A stretch of 47,934 nt of DNA, taken from the IMG/VR virus record IMGVR_UViG_3300033153_006421, positions 1 through 47,934 of that record; one strand, written 5' to 3'. Numbering within the stretch: position 1 is the first letter of the stretch; each line of letters begins with the position of its first letter. The DNA comes from a virus. The translations under genes and the position numbers were made by a program. Shown one piece after another: positions 16,548-23,699 of this stretch. The notes beneath the pieces were generated by a model that saw only the letters and a list, made by a program, of their open reading frames with translations, ran no database searches and was not told the DNA's origin.

Positions 16548-16669
16548 CTCTCGATCCTCCTCTTCGCTCGAACCACCCCAGCCTCGACCGCGCACACCGC
16601 AGCCAGGCTCCATCCCCACGCGACCACGATCCCGTCCATTGCTCGGCGGGCGAAGGTGTGGAGGGTCAT
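16544..16669 (-). CDS. 41-residue membrane micro-protein
   Basis: It encodes MTLHTFARRAMDGIVVAWGW followed by a hydrophobic SLAAVCAVEAGVV and a basic end (RAKRRIER). Both its start (16669) and its stop (16544) make 4-nt ATGA overlaps with flanking genes, which strongly supports real translation despite its size. One membrane span with cytoplasmic basic tail. Function unknown. Confidence 0.55.
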   Translation of the reverse strand: MTLHTFARRAMDGIVVAWGWSLAAVCAVEAGVVRAKRRIER

Positions 16670-17517
16670 TTTGGCTCCTGCTGCGCGCGGTACCGGTCGG
16701 CGGCGGCGCGGTCTTGTTCCGTGAAATCATCCATGATGCCCGCAGTGTGCCCGCAGTGTGCTGCCTCTTCGCGCACGTCGTGAGCGAGTCGCCCATACGC
16801 ATCAATCAGCCCCTGCACCCCGGCCACCACATCGCTGTCGATCTCGTTGGCGACGAGGATGGCGTGGATAGCGTCGAGCTTGCGGGCTTTGTTTTCCACG
16901 TCTGCGAGGGCGGCAATGGCAGCGCGCCACACGTCCTCGGCCGGCGCTTCGGGTTCCGGGGCGGCGGGTGTCGACCACTCCACTTCGCGGTCGATGGCAT
17001 GGTGCGGCCCCGCGTGTCCGGAATACCCCTCACATGAATAGCTCGGGGCGGCACCGCGAACCGAGTTGCATATGGGCGGGGCCTGCTCCACGGGCGCGGG
17101 GGCGAGGTCGCCATGGTCCGGCTCGCAGTTGGTGCACTCGTAGGTGTGATCGCACGGGGCGCGGGTCGGTGGAATCCTCGCCGCCGGGTGCAGCCCGCCG
17201 TCTGCAGCGGGGGTGTGGCGGCGGTTCCAGGCTTCACGAGCAAGTCGCTGTGTTGTCCCGAGAGGACCAGACGCCCCGCACGATGAGCACCTACAGCGAT
17301 ACGCCATCCCTTCGGGTTGAACTGTGGCCGTACGGCCCCCGCAATGTGCGCACGGCAGCAACCCGTCCGCGTTCGGGGCGGGGGCGGCGAGGGCGGCATC
17401 CTTGATCGCCGCCTCCAGCGCGTCGCCCAGGAACACCCCGCCCCTGTCCGACCGGTTGTTCTCGATGGCGTAGCGCACCGAATCGAGGAGCTCGTGGGTG
17501 TCTTCCCTGGTCGCCAT
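16666..17517 (-). CDS. Lar-like zinc protein with extra C-terminal regions
   Basis: A 283-residue protein. Residues about 53-100 match the Lar restriction-alleviation domain: LPCAHCGG, then YRCRCSSCGASGP and AREAWNRR. Known Lar proteins of lambdoid phages help unmodified phage DNA escape type I restriction, but many Lar-domain proteins are untested. After it come a second Cys/His-rich part (CDHTYECTNCEPDHG, YSCEGYSGHAGPHH) and a helical tail. It starts at ATG 17517 after a GGGAG site, just downstream of a strong promoter, so it probably leads its transcript. Confidence 0.65.
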   Translation of the reverse strand: MATREDTHELLDSVRYAIENNRSDRGGVFLGDALEAAIKDAALAAPAPNADGLLPCAHCGGRTATVQPEGMAYRCRCSSCGASGPLGTTQRLAREAWNRRHTPAADGGLHPAARIPPTRAPCDHTYECTNCEPDHGDLAPAPVEQAPPICNSVRGAAPSYSCEGYSGHAGPHHAIDREVEWSTPAAPEPEAPAEDVWRAAIAALADVENKARKLDAIHAILVANEIDSDVVAGVQGLIDAYGRLAHDVREEAAHCGHTAGIMDDFTEQDRAAADRYRAQQEPK

Positions 17518-17538
17518 GGTATCTCCCTGTCTCTGTTG

Positions 17539-17567
17539 TATATACACGGGATACAGCACGTAGTCAA
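17539..17567 (-). promoter_or_regulatory. sigma70-like promoter for the 13.4-17.5 kb accessory block
   Basis: Read on the minus strand, TTGACT (17567-17562) and TATATA (17544-17539) are separated by exactly 17 nt. It lies in the 54-nt gap between the 17572 gene end and the Lar-like gene start, pointing into the latter. Match to consensus is 5 of 6 at both boxes. This should be a host-polymerase, early-type promoter. Confidence 0.7.
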
Positions 17568-17571
17568 GAGA

Positions 17572-17907
17572 CTATTCGAACCACGACACCCGCAGCCACG
17601 CGCCGTCCGGGTACGTCAGCTCGGGATAGTCGACTGACACATCAATCCCGCACCCTCCGCCCTGCCCGTAGATACTGGCTTGGCAGAGGTATCCGTCGAT
17701 CGTGAAGAACCGATCCCGCTCGGCGTCGCGGCACAGGGCCTGGTCGCCGTCGAGCCAATAGCACTGGCGCACCCGTGGCCTGGCGCCTACGGCGAGCGTG
17801 CCGATGTAGTCCTGGTTCAGCTGCACCGCAGCCAGCGCCAGGCCGGGCTCGAGGAGGCTCGCGGTGTCAGGAGCGGGGCCGGCGCAGGCCAGCATCAGTA
17901 GGATCAT
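17572..17907 (-). CDS. putative exported or lipoprotein-like small protein
   Basis: A 111-residue protein with a very short hydrophobic N-terminus (MILLMLACAGP) resembling a minimal lipobox around C8, but with no basic n-region, so export is uncertain. The rest is soluble, with three further Cys that could pair outside the cytoplasm. ATGA overlap with the upstream gene. Phage lipoproteins can mediate superinfection exclusion; nothing in the sequence proves it here. Confidence 0.5.
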   Translation of the reverse strand: MILLMLACAGPAPDTASLLEPGLALAAVQLNQDYIGTLAVGARPRVRQCYWLDGDQALCRDAERDRFFTIDGYLCQASIYGQGGGCGIDVSVDYPELTYPDGAWLRVSWFE

Positions 17908-18143
17908 GAGGTCTCCCTGTCGGGCACGTCACCAGAGACGATCGGGACGCCGAGGAGGTACGGGCGGCCCTCGCGATCGTAGAGCACGCCGTGGCCTGTC
18001 CACTCTCCGTACGCCTCGAGATCAACCAGCGCTTTTGCGTAGTCCCCGGGCGACAGGATCAGGGGTCCGCGGTCGCCGGGCGGCACAGCGATGAGCTCGT
18101 GGGCGATGGCTGCGTAGAGGCGGGGATACTTGAGGCGGAACAT
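17904..18143 (-). CDS. hypothetical protein
   Basis: A 79-residue protein beginning MFRLKYPRLYAAIAHELIAV. The ATG at 18143 is chosen for the GGGAGG site just upstream; an earlier in-frame ATG lies inside a hairpin. It ends with a beta-rich part (GHGVLYDREGRPYLLGVP). No family recognised. The stop is coupled to the next start. Confidence 0.6.
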   Translation of the reverse strand: MFRLKYPRLYAAIAHELIAVPPGDRGPLILSPGDYAKALVDLEAYGEWTGHGVLYDREGRPYLLGVPIVSGDVPDRETS

Positions 18144-18154
18144 CAGACCTCCCT

Positions 18155-18178
18155 GGCCGGGCACCCTCGCACCCGGCC
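18155..18178 (-). promoter_or_regulatory. GC-rich hairpin between two early genes
   Basis: GGCCGGG at 18155-18161 pairs with CCCGGCC at 18172-18178 around a 10-nt loop. It sits in the 45-nt gap after the Acb2-like gene and just before the ribosome-binding site of the next gene. No U-run follows, so it may tune mRNA stability or translation rather than end transcription. Confidence 0.5.
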
Positions 18179-18188
18179 GGTTGCTGGC

Positions 18189-18626
18189 CTACTTGCCTTC
18201 GAGCGCGATGGCGCTGCTCGCCTGCCACCGGGCCTTGAGCAACTCGTCGCCCGCCATGCCCAGAATGTGCTTGAGGTAGTCGACGTCGAAGATGTCGCCG
18301 CGCTCCTCGTTGGCGAGATGCCCGGCGATGACCTCGTTCATGGCGTTGCGGGCGAGCCGGATGCAGCGGACGGCTGCGCTGGTGTCCGCGCTACCGGGGC
18401 AGTTGTCGCACACGGCCCTGGCGAACTGCTTGCAGGCGTCGTTGACGCTCGCGTACGTCGCTGGCGTGACCTTCTCGATGTAGTGGCCGATGAGGTTCGC
18501 GTGGATGGTGGCGATCACGTCGCGCGCTTCGGTCTCGGCCTGACGGATCGCCAGATACTTCGGAGCCTGCTCAGCGGTCGGCGCGTGGTAGGTGAAGAGC
18601 GTGTCGAGGTCGGGAAGTGGGTTCAT
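18189..18626 (-). CDS. Acb2/Tad1-hairpin-like protein, putative cyclic-nucleotide sponge (anti-CBASS)
   Basis: A 145-residue protein. Residues 11-28 (FTYHAPTAEQAPKYLAIR) carry the signature of the Acb2 family (T4 Vs.4, Pseudomonas PaMx33 Acb2), and residues 68-95 (FARAVCDNCPGSADTSAAVR..) and 134-145 (WQASSAIALEGK) match its second helix and C-terminal end. Known Acb2 hexamers sequester cyclic di- and trinucleotides and so disarm CBASS immunity. Usual members are about 65-95 residues. Here two extra helical segments (about 30-66 and 102-132) are inserted. Starts at ATG 18626 after GAGGATCG. Family membership is judged from memory of the motif; ligand binding is inference. Confidence 0.72.
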   Translation of the reverse strand: MNPLPDLDTLFTYHAPTAEQAPKYLAIRQAETEARDVIATIHANLIGHYIEKVTPATYASVNDACKQFARAVCDNCPGSADTSAAVRCIRLARNAMNEVIAGHLANEERGDIFDVDYLKHILGMAGDELLKARWQASSAIALEGK

Positions 18627-18639
18627 GTCGATCCTCTGG

Positions 18640-18852
18640 TCATGCCGCTGTCGGCGGAAGTTGGTAGATGTGCCCGCCGGGCGCGAACGTGCGCTCGACG
18701 AGCCCGTCGGTGACCATCGTGTCGAGCACGGTGGCCGCTGCTCGCCGGTCGACGAGCTGGAACGTGTTGGCGACCTGGGCGCGGGTCAGGGGCTGGCGCC
18801 GCTTGAGCACCGCCCGGATCAGGTCGCGGTAGTCGCTGGCGTAGAGTCTCAT
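18640..18852 (-). CDS. small winged-helix DNA-binding protein
   Basis: A 70-residue protein: helix, then LTRAQVANTFQLVDRRAAAT (helix-turn-helix), LDTMVTDGLVER and a short wing GGHIYQL. This is the compact winged-helix layout of phage regulators. The ATG at 18852 follows AGGAG and overlaps the upstream stop by 4 nt. Likely a transcription regulator; target unknown. Confidence 0.6.
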   Translation of the reverse strand: MRLYASDYRDLIRAVLKRRQPLTRAQVANTFQLVDRRAAATVLDTMVTDGLVERTFAPGGHIYQLPPTAA

Positions 18853-19061
18853 CGGTACTCCTGGCGGGTCGCCACCCATCCGCTCTCGGTGTACGGGAGG
18901 CCCACCATGTCCGTGCTGACGTGGCTCTCGTACACCTGCGTCTCGTGGTAGGAGTCGAGCCACACGACGAGGCCGCTGTCGGTCATGCGCGTGGGCCACC
19001 ACGCGAAGCGCCGGACCTCGCGGGTGTCGCCTTCCTCTGGCGTCGTGACGGTCCACTTCAT
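18849..19061 (-). CDS. hypothetical protein
   Basis: A 70-residue beta-rich protein (MKWTVTTPEEGDTREVRRFA, WLDSYHETQVYESHV). The ATG at 19061 is set by the ATGA overlap with the upstream gene. No family recognised. Confidence 0.6.
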   Translation of the reverse strand: MKWTVTTPEEGDTREVRRFAWWPTRMTDSGLVVWLDSYHETQVYESHVSTDMVGLPYTESGWVATRQEYR

Positions 19062-19537
19062 CGGACCGCCTCCGCGATGCGCTGGTCGATGAGCGCGACG
19101 ATGCAATCGGCGGCGTCCGTGCCCACAACCCGGAGTAGCGGGGCCATCGGGTCGCGGCCCCGGGCCACCTCGCTGCAGTCGTCCACCTTCCGATCGCTAC
19201 TCATGGCCGGGGGCGTCTCGATGGCGGTCTGCCGATCGTGCTCCCACCGCGCCGCGTACCGGATGACCTCGGCGATGCAGGCCGCCTTGCTCGGCCAGCC
19301 GGCCATGCCGAAGTCGTTACCCCCGAGCGTGGCCTTCCAGAGCCCGCCGGGGTGCTGCACGAACGCCAGGGTCTCATCGAGCAGGCCCTTGGCTACCTGC
19401 ACGAAGGGCTCCAAGTCCCTGTTGACCAGTGCCTCGACACGCTCGAGGGTGGTCTCCCTCTTGCCTATGCCCGCCGCGTCGAGCAGGGCGTGCATCTTGC
19501 GCAGCTCTTGCTGCGCCTGCGCGAGGGGGCCGATCAT
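19058..19537 (-). CDS. hypothetical helical protein
   Basis: A 159-residue, largely helical protein with N-terminal QAQQELRKMHALLDAAGIGK and a terminal segment CIVALIDQRIAEAVR. Start 19537 from the 4-nt overlap with the upstream gene. No motif recognised. Between two likely DNA-binding proteins in the operon. Confidence 0.6.
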   Translation of the reverse strand: MIGPLAQAQQELRKMHALLDAAGIGKRETTLERVEALVNRDLEPFVQVAKGLLDETLAFVQHPGGLWKATLGGNDFGMAGWPSKAACIAEVIRYAARWEHDRQTAIETPPAMSSDRKVDDCSEVARGRDPMAPLLRVVGTDAADCIVALIDQRIAEAVR

Positions 19538-19710
19538 GGCTTCACCCCGAACTCGATCTCGAGCGCATCGACGCCGCGCTCCACCGCCATGCGCATCACC
19601 GCGGTGAGTGAGATGCGGTGGGACGGCAAGGCCGCGGTCACCGCGGGGACCAGGCGCTCCAAGCGGGCGCGCAGCTTGGGGGCCAAGCGGAGGGGGATCG
19701 GGTGGCTCAT
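19534..19710 (-). CDS. ribbon-helix-helix regulator
   Basis: A 58-residue protein: a beta strand IPLRLAPKLRARLERLV followed by two helices including ISLTAVMRMAVERGVDAL, the Arc/MetJ ribbon-helix-helix plan. Such dimers bind short palindromes. It is the best candidate in the window for the protein recognising the palindromes near 27.3, 32 and 35 kb, but this link is only a guess. The ATG at 19710 overlaps the resolvase stop and follows GGAG. Confidence 0.6.
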   Translation of the reverse strand: MSHPIPLRLAPKLRARLERLVPAVTAALPSHRISLTAVMRMAVERGVDALEIEFGVKP

Positions 19711-20195
19711 CGTTGTCGGCTCCATCGGACTGCTCCATGCTCTCTGAGGTAGTGGGCGCCGATGCCGATGGCATCCCACCCGTCGTGTGTGGTACGCGGG
19801 GCTACCCGCTGAAGCTCGTCTGTGGTGAGGATCTCTCTGAGGTAGTCGTGCTCGACGTCTTTGGGCCGGCTGCCCTTCCACTGGCTCGGCTTGTACCCGA
19901 CGCCAGGACAGGGGAGCATGCCCAGCACATAGCCTCCGACGCCCTGCAGCTGGAGCATGGCATCGAGCTTCGCCCCTGTGGTCCTGCGGTCGCGCTGCAT
20001 CTCCTCGATGACAGCCACGTCCACAGGGGCGAAGGGGTCCAGAGCCAGGCCGACCTGCCGCGCTGCGCGGTGCCAAGCCGGCGGGCCTGTGTCGGTACCG
20101 GGGCTGCGGACCGTGCAGGCATGGACCAGCGCGTCGTGGTGGAAAACGGCTAAACCGAGTTTGCGCAGGCCGGGGTCGATAGCGACGAGGATCAT
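19707..20195 (-). CDS. RuvC-like Holliday-junction resolvase
   Basis: A 162-residue RNase H-fold nuclease. MILVAIDPGLRKLGLAVF supplies D7, VAVIEEM supplies the Glu at about 64-65, and THDGWDAIGIGAH supplies D138 and D141: the four acidic residues of RuvC with the same order and spacing. QWKGSRPKD (about 105-113) fits the RuvC loop before the last motif. Likely resolves branched replicating phage DNA before packaging. Coupled on both sides by ATGA overlaps. Confidence 0.85.
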   Translation of the reverse strand: MILVAIDPGLRKLGLAVFHHDALVHACTVRSPGTDTGPPAWHRAARQVGLALDPFAPVDVAVIEEMQRDRRTTGAKLDAMLQLQGVGGYVLGMLPCPGVGYKPSQWKGSRPKDVEHDYLREILTTDELQRVAPRTTHDGWDAIGIGAHYLREHGAVRWSRQR

Positions 20196-20659
20196 GAGTC
20201 CTCCGGCAGCGGGGCTGTAATCAGTCCCGCCAGGGAAACCGCGTCCCCGATCACCACGTCGATAGTGACCACCGACCCTTTACGGAAGCGTAGGTCCCGT
20301 TGGTAGTCGTAGACACACTGCGTGGTCCAGCCCTCGCGTAAGTCTCCGGGGTACCCGGGGAGGGGATCCTCTCGGTACCCGTTGAGGTAGGGCGCCCTGT
20401 CTTCGTCTTCTGTGTGCTCGGAGAAGAGACGCAGCGAGCGCCCGCCGCAGACCTCCCGGCACCACACCGCTGCCAGCCCGACGCGCTGGTCTTGAGTGGC
20501 GAGCCAGATGCCGGCGAGGCGCTCGTAGGTGGTGGCGTCGTTCCACGGGTCCCACAGGTCGCTGTCCCCGTATACCTCTTCCCAGTCGCTGGGGTTCACC
20601 TTGTCCACGTGCAGCACGTGCTTGCCTGTGATGTCGACGAGTCGGTAGGTCAGTCCCAT
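20192..20659 (-). CDS. hypothetical protein
   Basis: A 155-residue protein rich in Asp, Glu, Trp and Tyr (WEEVYGDSDLWDPWND; GYREDPLPGYPGDLREGW). No domain recognised. The ATG at 20659 lies within the last codons of the upstream gene (10-nt overlap). Its place between polymerase and resolvase suggests a role tied to DNA metabolism, but nothing specific is visible. Confidence 0.6.
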   Translation of the reverse strand: MGLTYRLVDITGKHVLHVDKVNPSDWEEVYGDSDLWDPWNDATTYERLAGIWLATQDQRVGLAAVWCREVCGGRSLRLFSEHTEDEDRAPYLNGYREDPLPGYPGDLREGWTTQCVYDYQRDLRFRKGSVVTIDVVIGDAVSLAGLITAPLPEDS

Positions 20660-21117
20660 GTGCCACCGCCCTCGATGAAGCGCCGGCAAGCGTGACTGAG
20701 CACGAGTAGCTCGTCGCGTTCATCAGGCACCGAGGCGTCGATGAGCCGCTGCCAGCCGGGGCGGAGCATTGGGATGCCGTCGTCGGCGTCAGACCGCTCC
20801 ATCCATCCCGCAGCGAGTAGCCACTGACAGTCGGTCAGCCGCGTTGCCAGAAGCCCCTCAGCCAACCACTGCGGGGGGCAGCCAAGCGCTGATGCCAGTA
20901 GCCTCCAAGCCTCCCGGCGTGTCGGCCCGTGGTCCAGGTCAAGATGGATATCGCCGACCGCCTCGACGTTCGGCAGACCGCTGTCAAATACCCAGACAGC
21001 CTCGTGCGTCTCATCCTCCCAAGAGATCACCAGCACACGAATACCAGAGCGGGCGTGGATGGCCGTGGCTCCAAGCCAAGACGGTGGGAGGTACTGCGCG
21101 TTGTCTTGCCAGGTCAC
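20650..21117 (-). CDS. hypothetical protein
   Basis: A 155-residue protein starting at a GTG (TWQDNAQYLPPSWLGATAIH) that overlaps the previous stop (GTGA). Beta-rich N-terminal half, helical C-terminal half ending LLVLSHACRRFIEGGGTWD. No family recognised. The open frame extends 47 codons upstream, but that part overlaps the coiled-coil micro-gene and is unlikely to be translated. Confidence 0.6.
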   Translation of the reverse strand: MTWQDNAQYLPPSWLGATAIHARSGIRVLVISWEDETHEAVWVFDSGLPNVEAVGDIHLDLDHGPTRREAWRLLASALGCPPQWLAEGLLATRLTDCQWLLAAGWMERSDADDGIPMLRPGWQRLIDASVPDERDELLVLSHACRRFIEGGGTWD

Positions 21118-21281
21118 GAGACACCTCCCTCTTGGGCCTTTGCGGCTTCGAGTGCCGCGACGCGCTGCTCCAGATCGCCGAGAGACACTCGCAGTTTCTC
21201 TACTTCCTTCTCCCGCTCTTTCGCGATCTCTTCCTGCAGTCGACGTAGATCGCCCCACTGGACATCGTAGAAGTTGCTCAT
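21114..21281 (-). CDS. 55-residue coiled-coil protein
   Basis: It begins MSNFYDVQWGDLRRLQEEIA and continues as an uninterrupted Glu/Lys/Leu heptad helix to GDLEQRVAALEAAKAQ. Both ends make 4-nt overlaps with the polymerase gene and the next gene. Directly after the DNA polymerase, it could be a small partner or dimerisation peptide; untested. Confidence 0.6.
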   Translation of the reverse strand: MSNFYDVQWGDLRRLQEEIAKEREKEVEKLRVSLGDLEQRVAALEAAKAQEGGVS

Positions 21282-23182
21282 GTTGGCTCCCAGGGAATCA
21301 GCTCGCCGTCCACCGTGACCGGCTTGGCGCCCTTGTACCAGCGGCGCATCGCGTGCGCCTCCACGCGGATTTTCACGTTGGGCGTCTCGACGCGCATGGC
21401 GGCGACCATGGTGTCAGTCAGTGCCCCCGCGAACACTGTCACCATGTCCTCGGGTACCTCGGCAATGATCTCGTCATGCACGAAGAGGACAGGCCGACAG
21501 CCTTGCAGGTCGCCCACGTAGCAGCGGTCGGCCAGGGCGAAGAGCGCACGCTTCGCGCCATCAGCGGCGGGGCCTTGGAACAAATTATTACAGCCTGGCG
21601 TGTAGGTGCAGCCGCCCCGCTTGCGTCCGCTGCGTGGCAATTCAAGGGTGAACGGGTTGCCGAACGGGTCCAGGTCGTTGACCCAGGAGAAGTGCTCAGC
21701 CATCTCGGGCCAGCGCTCCATCCACAGGTTCTTGAGCATCCAACCCTTCTGCTCCCTGGCGAGCAGCGCCTCGGGGATGCGGACCCTGTACGATGCCCAG
21801 GCGAAGGCGGCGAAAGAGTCAGGCCCCATCCCGCCAGGCAGGCCGAAGTTGGCCGCCTTGGAGAGCTGCCGCATGTCGATGAGCTTTTTGTCCCCGTCGA
21901 GGTACCGCGCGTAGGCGTCGTCATAGTACAGATTGAGCAGCGTGGCGGCCATGTGGACATGCGGGTCGAGCCCGTCATTGATGGCCTCGGCCAAGTCGCT
22001 CTTCCCGAACCGGTCGATGCACGACTGGGCCAGGGTGCACAGCTCGACGAACGAGTAGTCAGCGCCGACGAACACGAAGCCCGGCCGGGGCACGAAGCAC
22101 TCCCGGAGCCCGCCGCGGCGGTGGAGGTTCTGCGTGTTCGGTCTGTACGCTGACGTGCGCCCCGTCTCCATGATCGTGTTGTAGCTGTGGTTGATCGCCT
22201 TCTCGGTACCCAACCGGAGGTAGTCCCCCCACGACGAGATGATCTTCTCGGCGCCCGACTCGTCAGCATACGCCATGAGGTCCTTGTCGCCCGACCCGAG
22301 CAGCGACTCCGCATCGGTCTTGACGCTGCCGCCGGGAGTGGTCGGGACCTCCTTTCCTCGGGCCTCGTAGCCCTCGGCGCAGCGCCGCTTGAACTCGGCC
22401 ATGTTGCGCCCGAGCGCATCGTGGCGGTCGGCGCCCCTGCCCTTGCGCGTCCACTTGAGCAGCCCGGCATCGAGCAGCTTCTTCTCGACGGCTGCTTGCT
22501 CCTCGCCCAAGCCGGTCAGGAACGGCTCGACCAGGTCGCCATCGGTACGCAGCCCCCAGCAGGACATGAGGTGCAGCGCCCACGCTGCCTGGGCCTGCTC
22601 GATCTCGTTGACGATGAGCCCGTCCGCGGTCAGATAGTCGAGCTTCGCGGCGTATTCCGTCTGGGCTACGAAGATCCGGCGGGTCGCTGTGGCGTCGCCG
22701 ATGGCGTAGATCAACGCCTCATCGGGCCAGGACGACAGGGGCACGCCGTCCAGCTCTGCGTAGCGGAGCCTCCACGTGTCTTCGCCCTTCGCCATGGACA
22801 CGCCGAAGTGCCGCTCGGACAGGGCCGACAGCGAATACTTCGGGCGGTTGTTGTGGACGTGATCATAGGTCAGCCGCCCCTCGGAGAGCATGAGCAGCTG
22901 GTCGCGCACCTTCGTGTCGCTGACACGCCCGGCCGTGTACGCGGTGAAGATGGCTGGGAGTAGGTGCGGCGCCGCCTCGGCCAGCACGGCCATATCAAAG
23001 GCGACGTTGTGGCCGACGAACCGCACCGAGGGGTCCGCCAGCCACCGCTTCATCTTCTTGATCGCCGCATCCGCCAGCTCGATGTCTGCCTTGTCGCCCG
23101 TGTCGTAGGTCAAGCAGACCATCTTGGGGGCCAACTGTCCCGGCTCAATCAGGTAGGTCTCAGTGTCGAATGCGACGATCAT
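21278..23182 (-). CDS. family A DNA polymerase with 3'-5' exonuclease
   Basis: A 634-residue replicative polymerase. The exonuclease is intact: D6/E8 (AFDTETY), N59 and D63 (GHNVAFD), Y159 and D163 (YAIGD). Polymerase motif A is D375YSFVE380, motif B R438QLSKAANFGLPGG451, motif C H569-D570-E571. The motif B Tyr (Taq Y671) is Gly450, while the dNTP-selecting Phe is kept (F446). No 5'-3' nuclease domain. The ATG at 23182 is chosen because the exonuclease motif begins at residue 2; codons upstream belong to the previous gene. Its ribosome-binding site is weak. Confidence 0.93.
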   Translation of the reverse strand: MIVAFDTETYLIEPGQLAPKMVCLTYDTGDKADIELADAAIKKMKRWLADPSVRFVGHNVAFDMAVLAEAAPHLLPAIFTAYTAGRVSDTKVRDQLLMLSEGRLTYDHVHNNRPKYSLSALSERHFGVSMAKGEDTWRLRYAELDGVPLSSWPDEALIYAIGDATATRRIFVAQTEYAAKLDYLTADGLIVNEIEQAQAAWALHLMSCWGLRTDGDLVEPFLTGLGEEQAAVEKKLLDAGLLKWTRKGRGADRHDALGRNMAEFKRRCAEGYEARGKEVPTTPGGSVKTDAESLLGSGDKDLMAYADESGAEKIISSWGDYLRLGTEKAINHSYNTIMETGRTSAYRPNTQNLHRRGGLRECFVPRPGFVFVGADYSFVELCTLAQSCIDRFGKSDLAEAINDGLDPHVHMAATLLNLYYDDAYARYLDGDKKLIDMRQLSKAANFGLPGGMGPDSFAAFAWASYRVRIPEALLAREQKGWMLKNLWMERWPEMAEHFSWVNDLDPFGNPFTLELPRSGRKRGGCTYTPGCNNLFQGPAADGAKRALFALADRCYVGDLQGCRPVLFVHDEIIAEVPEDMVTVFAGALTDTMVAAMRVETPNVKIRVEAHAMRRWYKGAKPVTVDGELIPWEPT

Positions 23183-23186
23183 AGGC

Positions 23187-23654
23187 TCAGTCCGCCGGGT
23201 AGAAGAAGTGCTTCGTGAAGGCGCCACCGTTCTTGTTGGTCGCGCCCTGCGTTTCGACCTTGACCTTGTGCCCGGCCAACAGCTTGCCGCCATCGTCCGG
23301 GATGGGCTGGTCGTCGGCGTCGACTCCGCAAGCCGCCGCGGCCATCTCGTCGGTGATCTCCGTCTCGGGCACACCAGCGAGGCCGGCGAGGCAGGCGCGG
23401 GTATCGGCCAGGCCGAAGCCCCAACCGTCATCGAGGTTCGCGTAGAAGGTCAGCGTCGTGCCGACCATGTCCTCGTGCGTGGAGGACGAATCGACCCGGC
23501 CTTCCATGACGAACGCCTTCTTGCCGATCTTGCCCGGCTTCTTGCTGATGATGAGCTTGCACGCCACACACTCGAGGGTGCCGCGGAACTCGGGTGGGAT
23601 GTACTTGCCGCCGCTGCCGCCCTCGGCGTTCTTGATGTTGTCGAAGATGCCCAT
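23187..23654 (-). CDS. putative single-stranded-DNA-binding protein
   Basis: A 155-residue protein starting MGIFDNIKNAEGG. It is beta-rich (CKLIISKKPGKIGKKAFVMEG, TLTFYANLDDGW) and ends in a short FFYPAD. Proteins of this shape next to phage polymerases (DUF669-type) are thought to bind single-stranded DNA with an OB fold. The acidic SSB tail is lacking, so the role is inferred from shape and from neighbours. AGGAG lies 10 nt before the ATG. Confidence 0.5.
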   Translation of the reverse strand: MGIFDNIKNAEGGSGGKYIPPEFRGTLECVACKLIISKKPGKIGKKAFVMEGRVDSSSTHEDMVGTTLTFYANLDDGWGFGLADTRACLAGLAGVPETEITDEMAAAACGVDADDQPIPDDGGKLLAGHKVKVETQGATNKNGGAFTKHFFYPAD

Positions 23655-23699
23655 GTTGTGTCGCTCCTGTTCTCTGTATGAAGTGCTGATGTATAAGGT

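Noticed and set aside
23655-23699. Promoter ahead of the putative ssDNA-binding gene
   Set aside because: TTATAC and CATACA words are present, but no -35 box at proper spacing was found.
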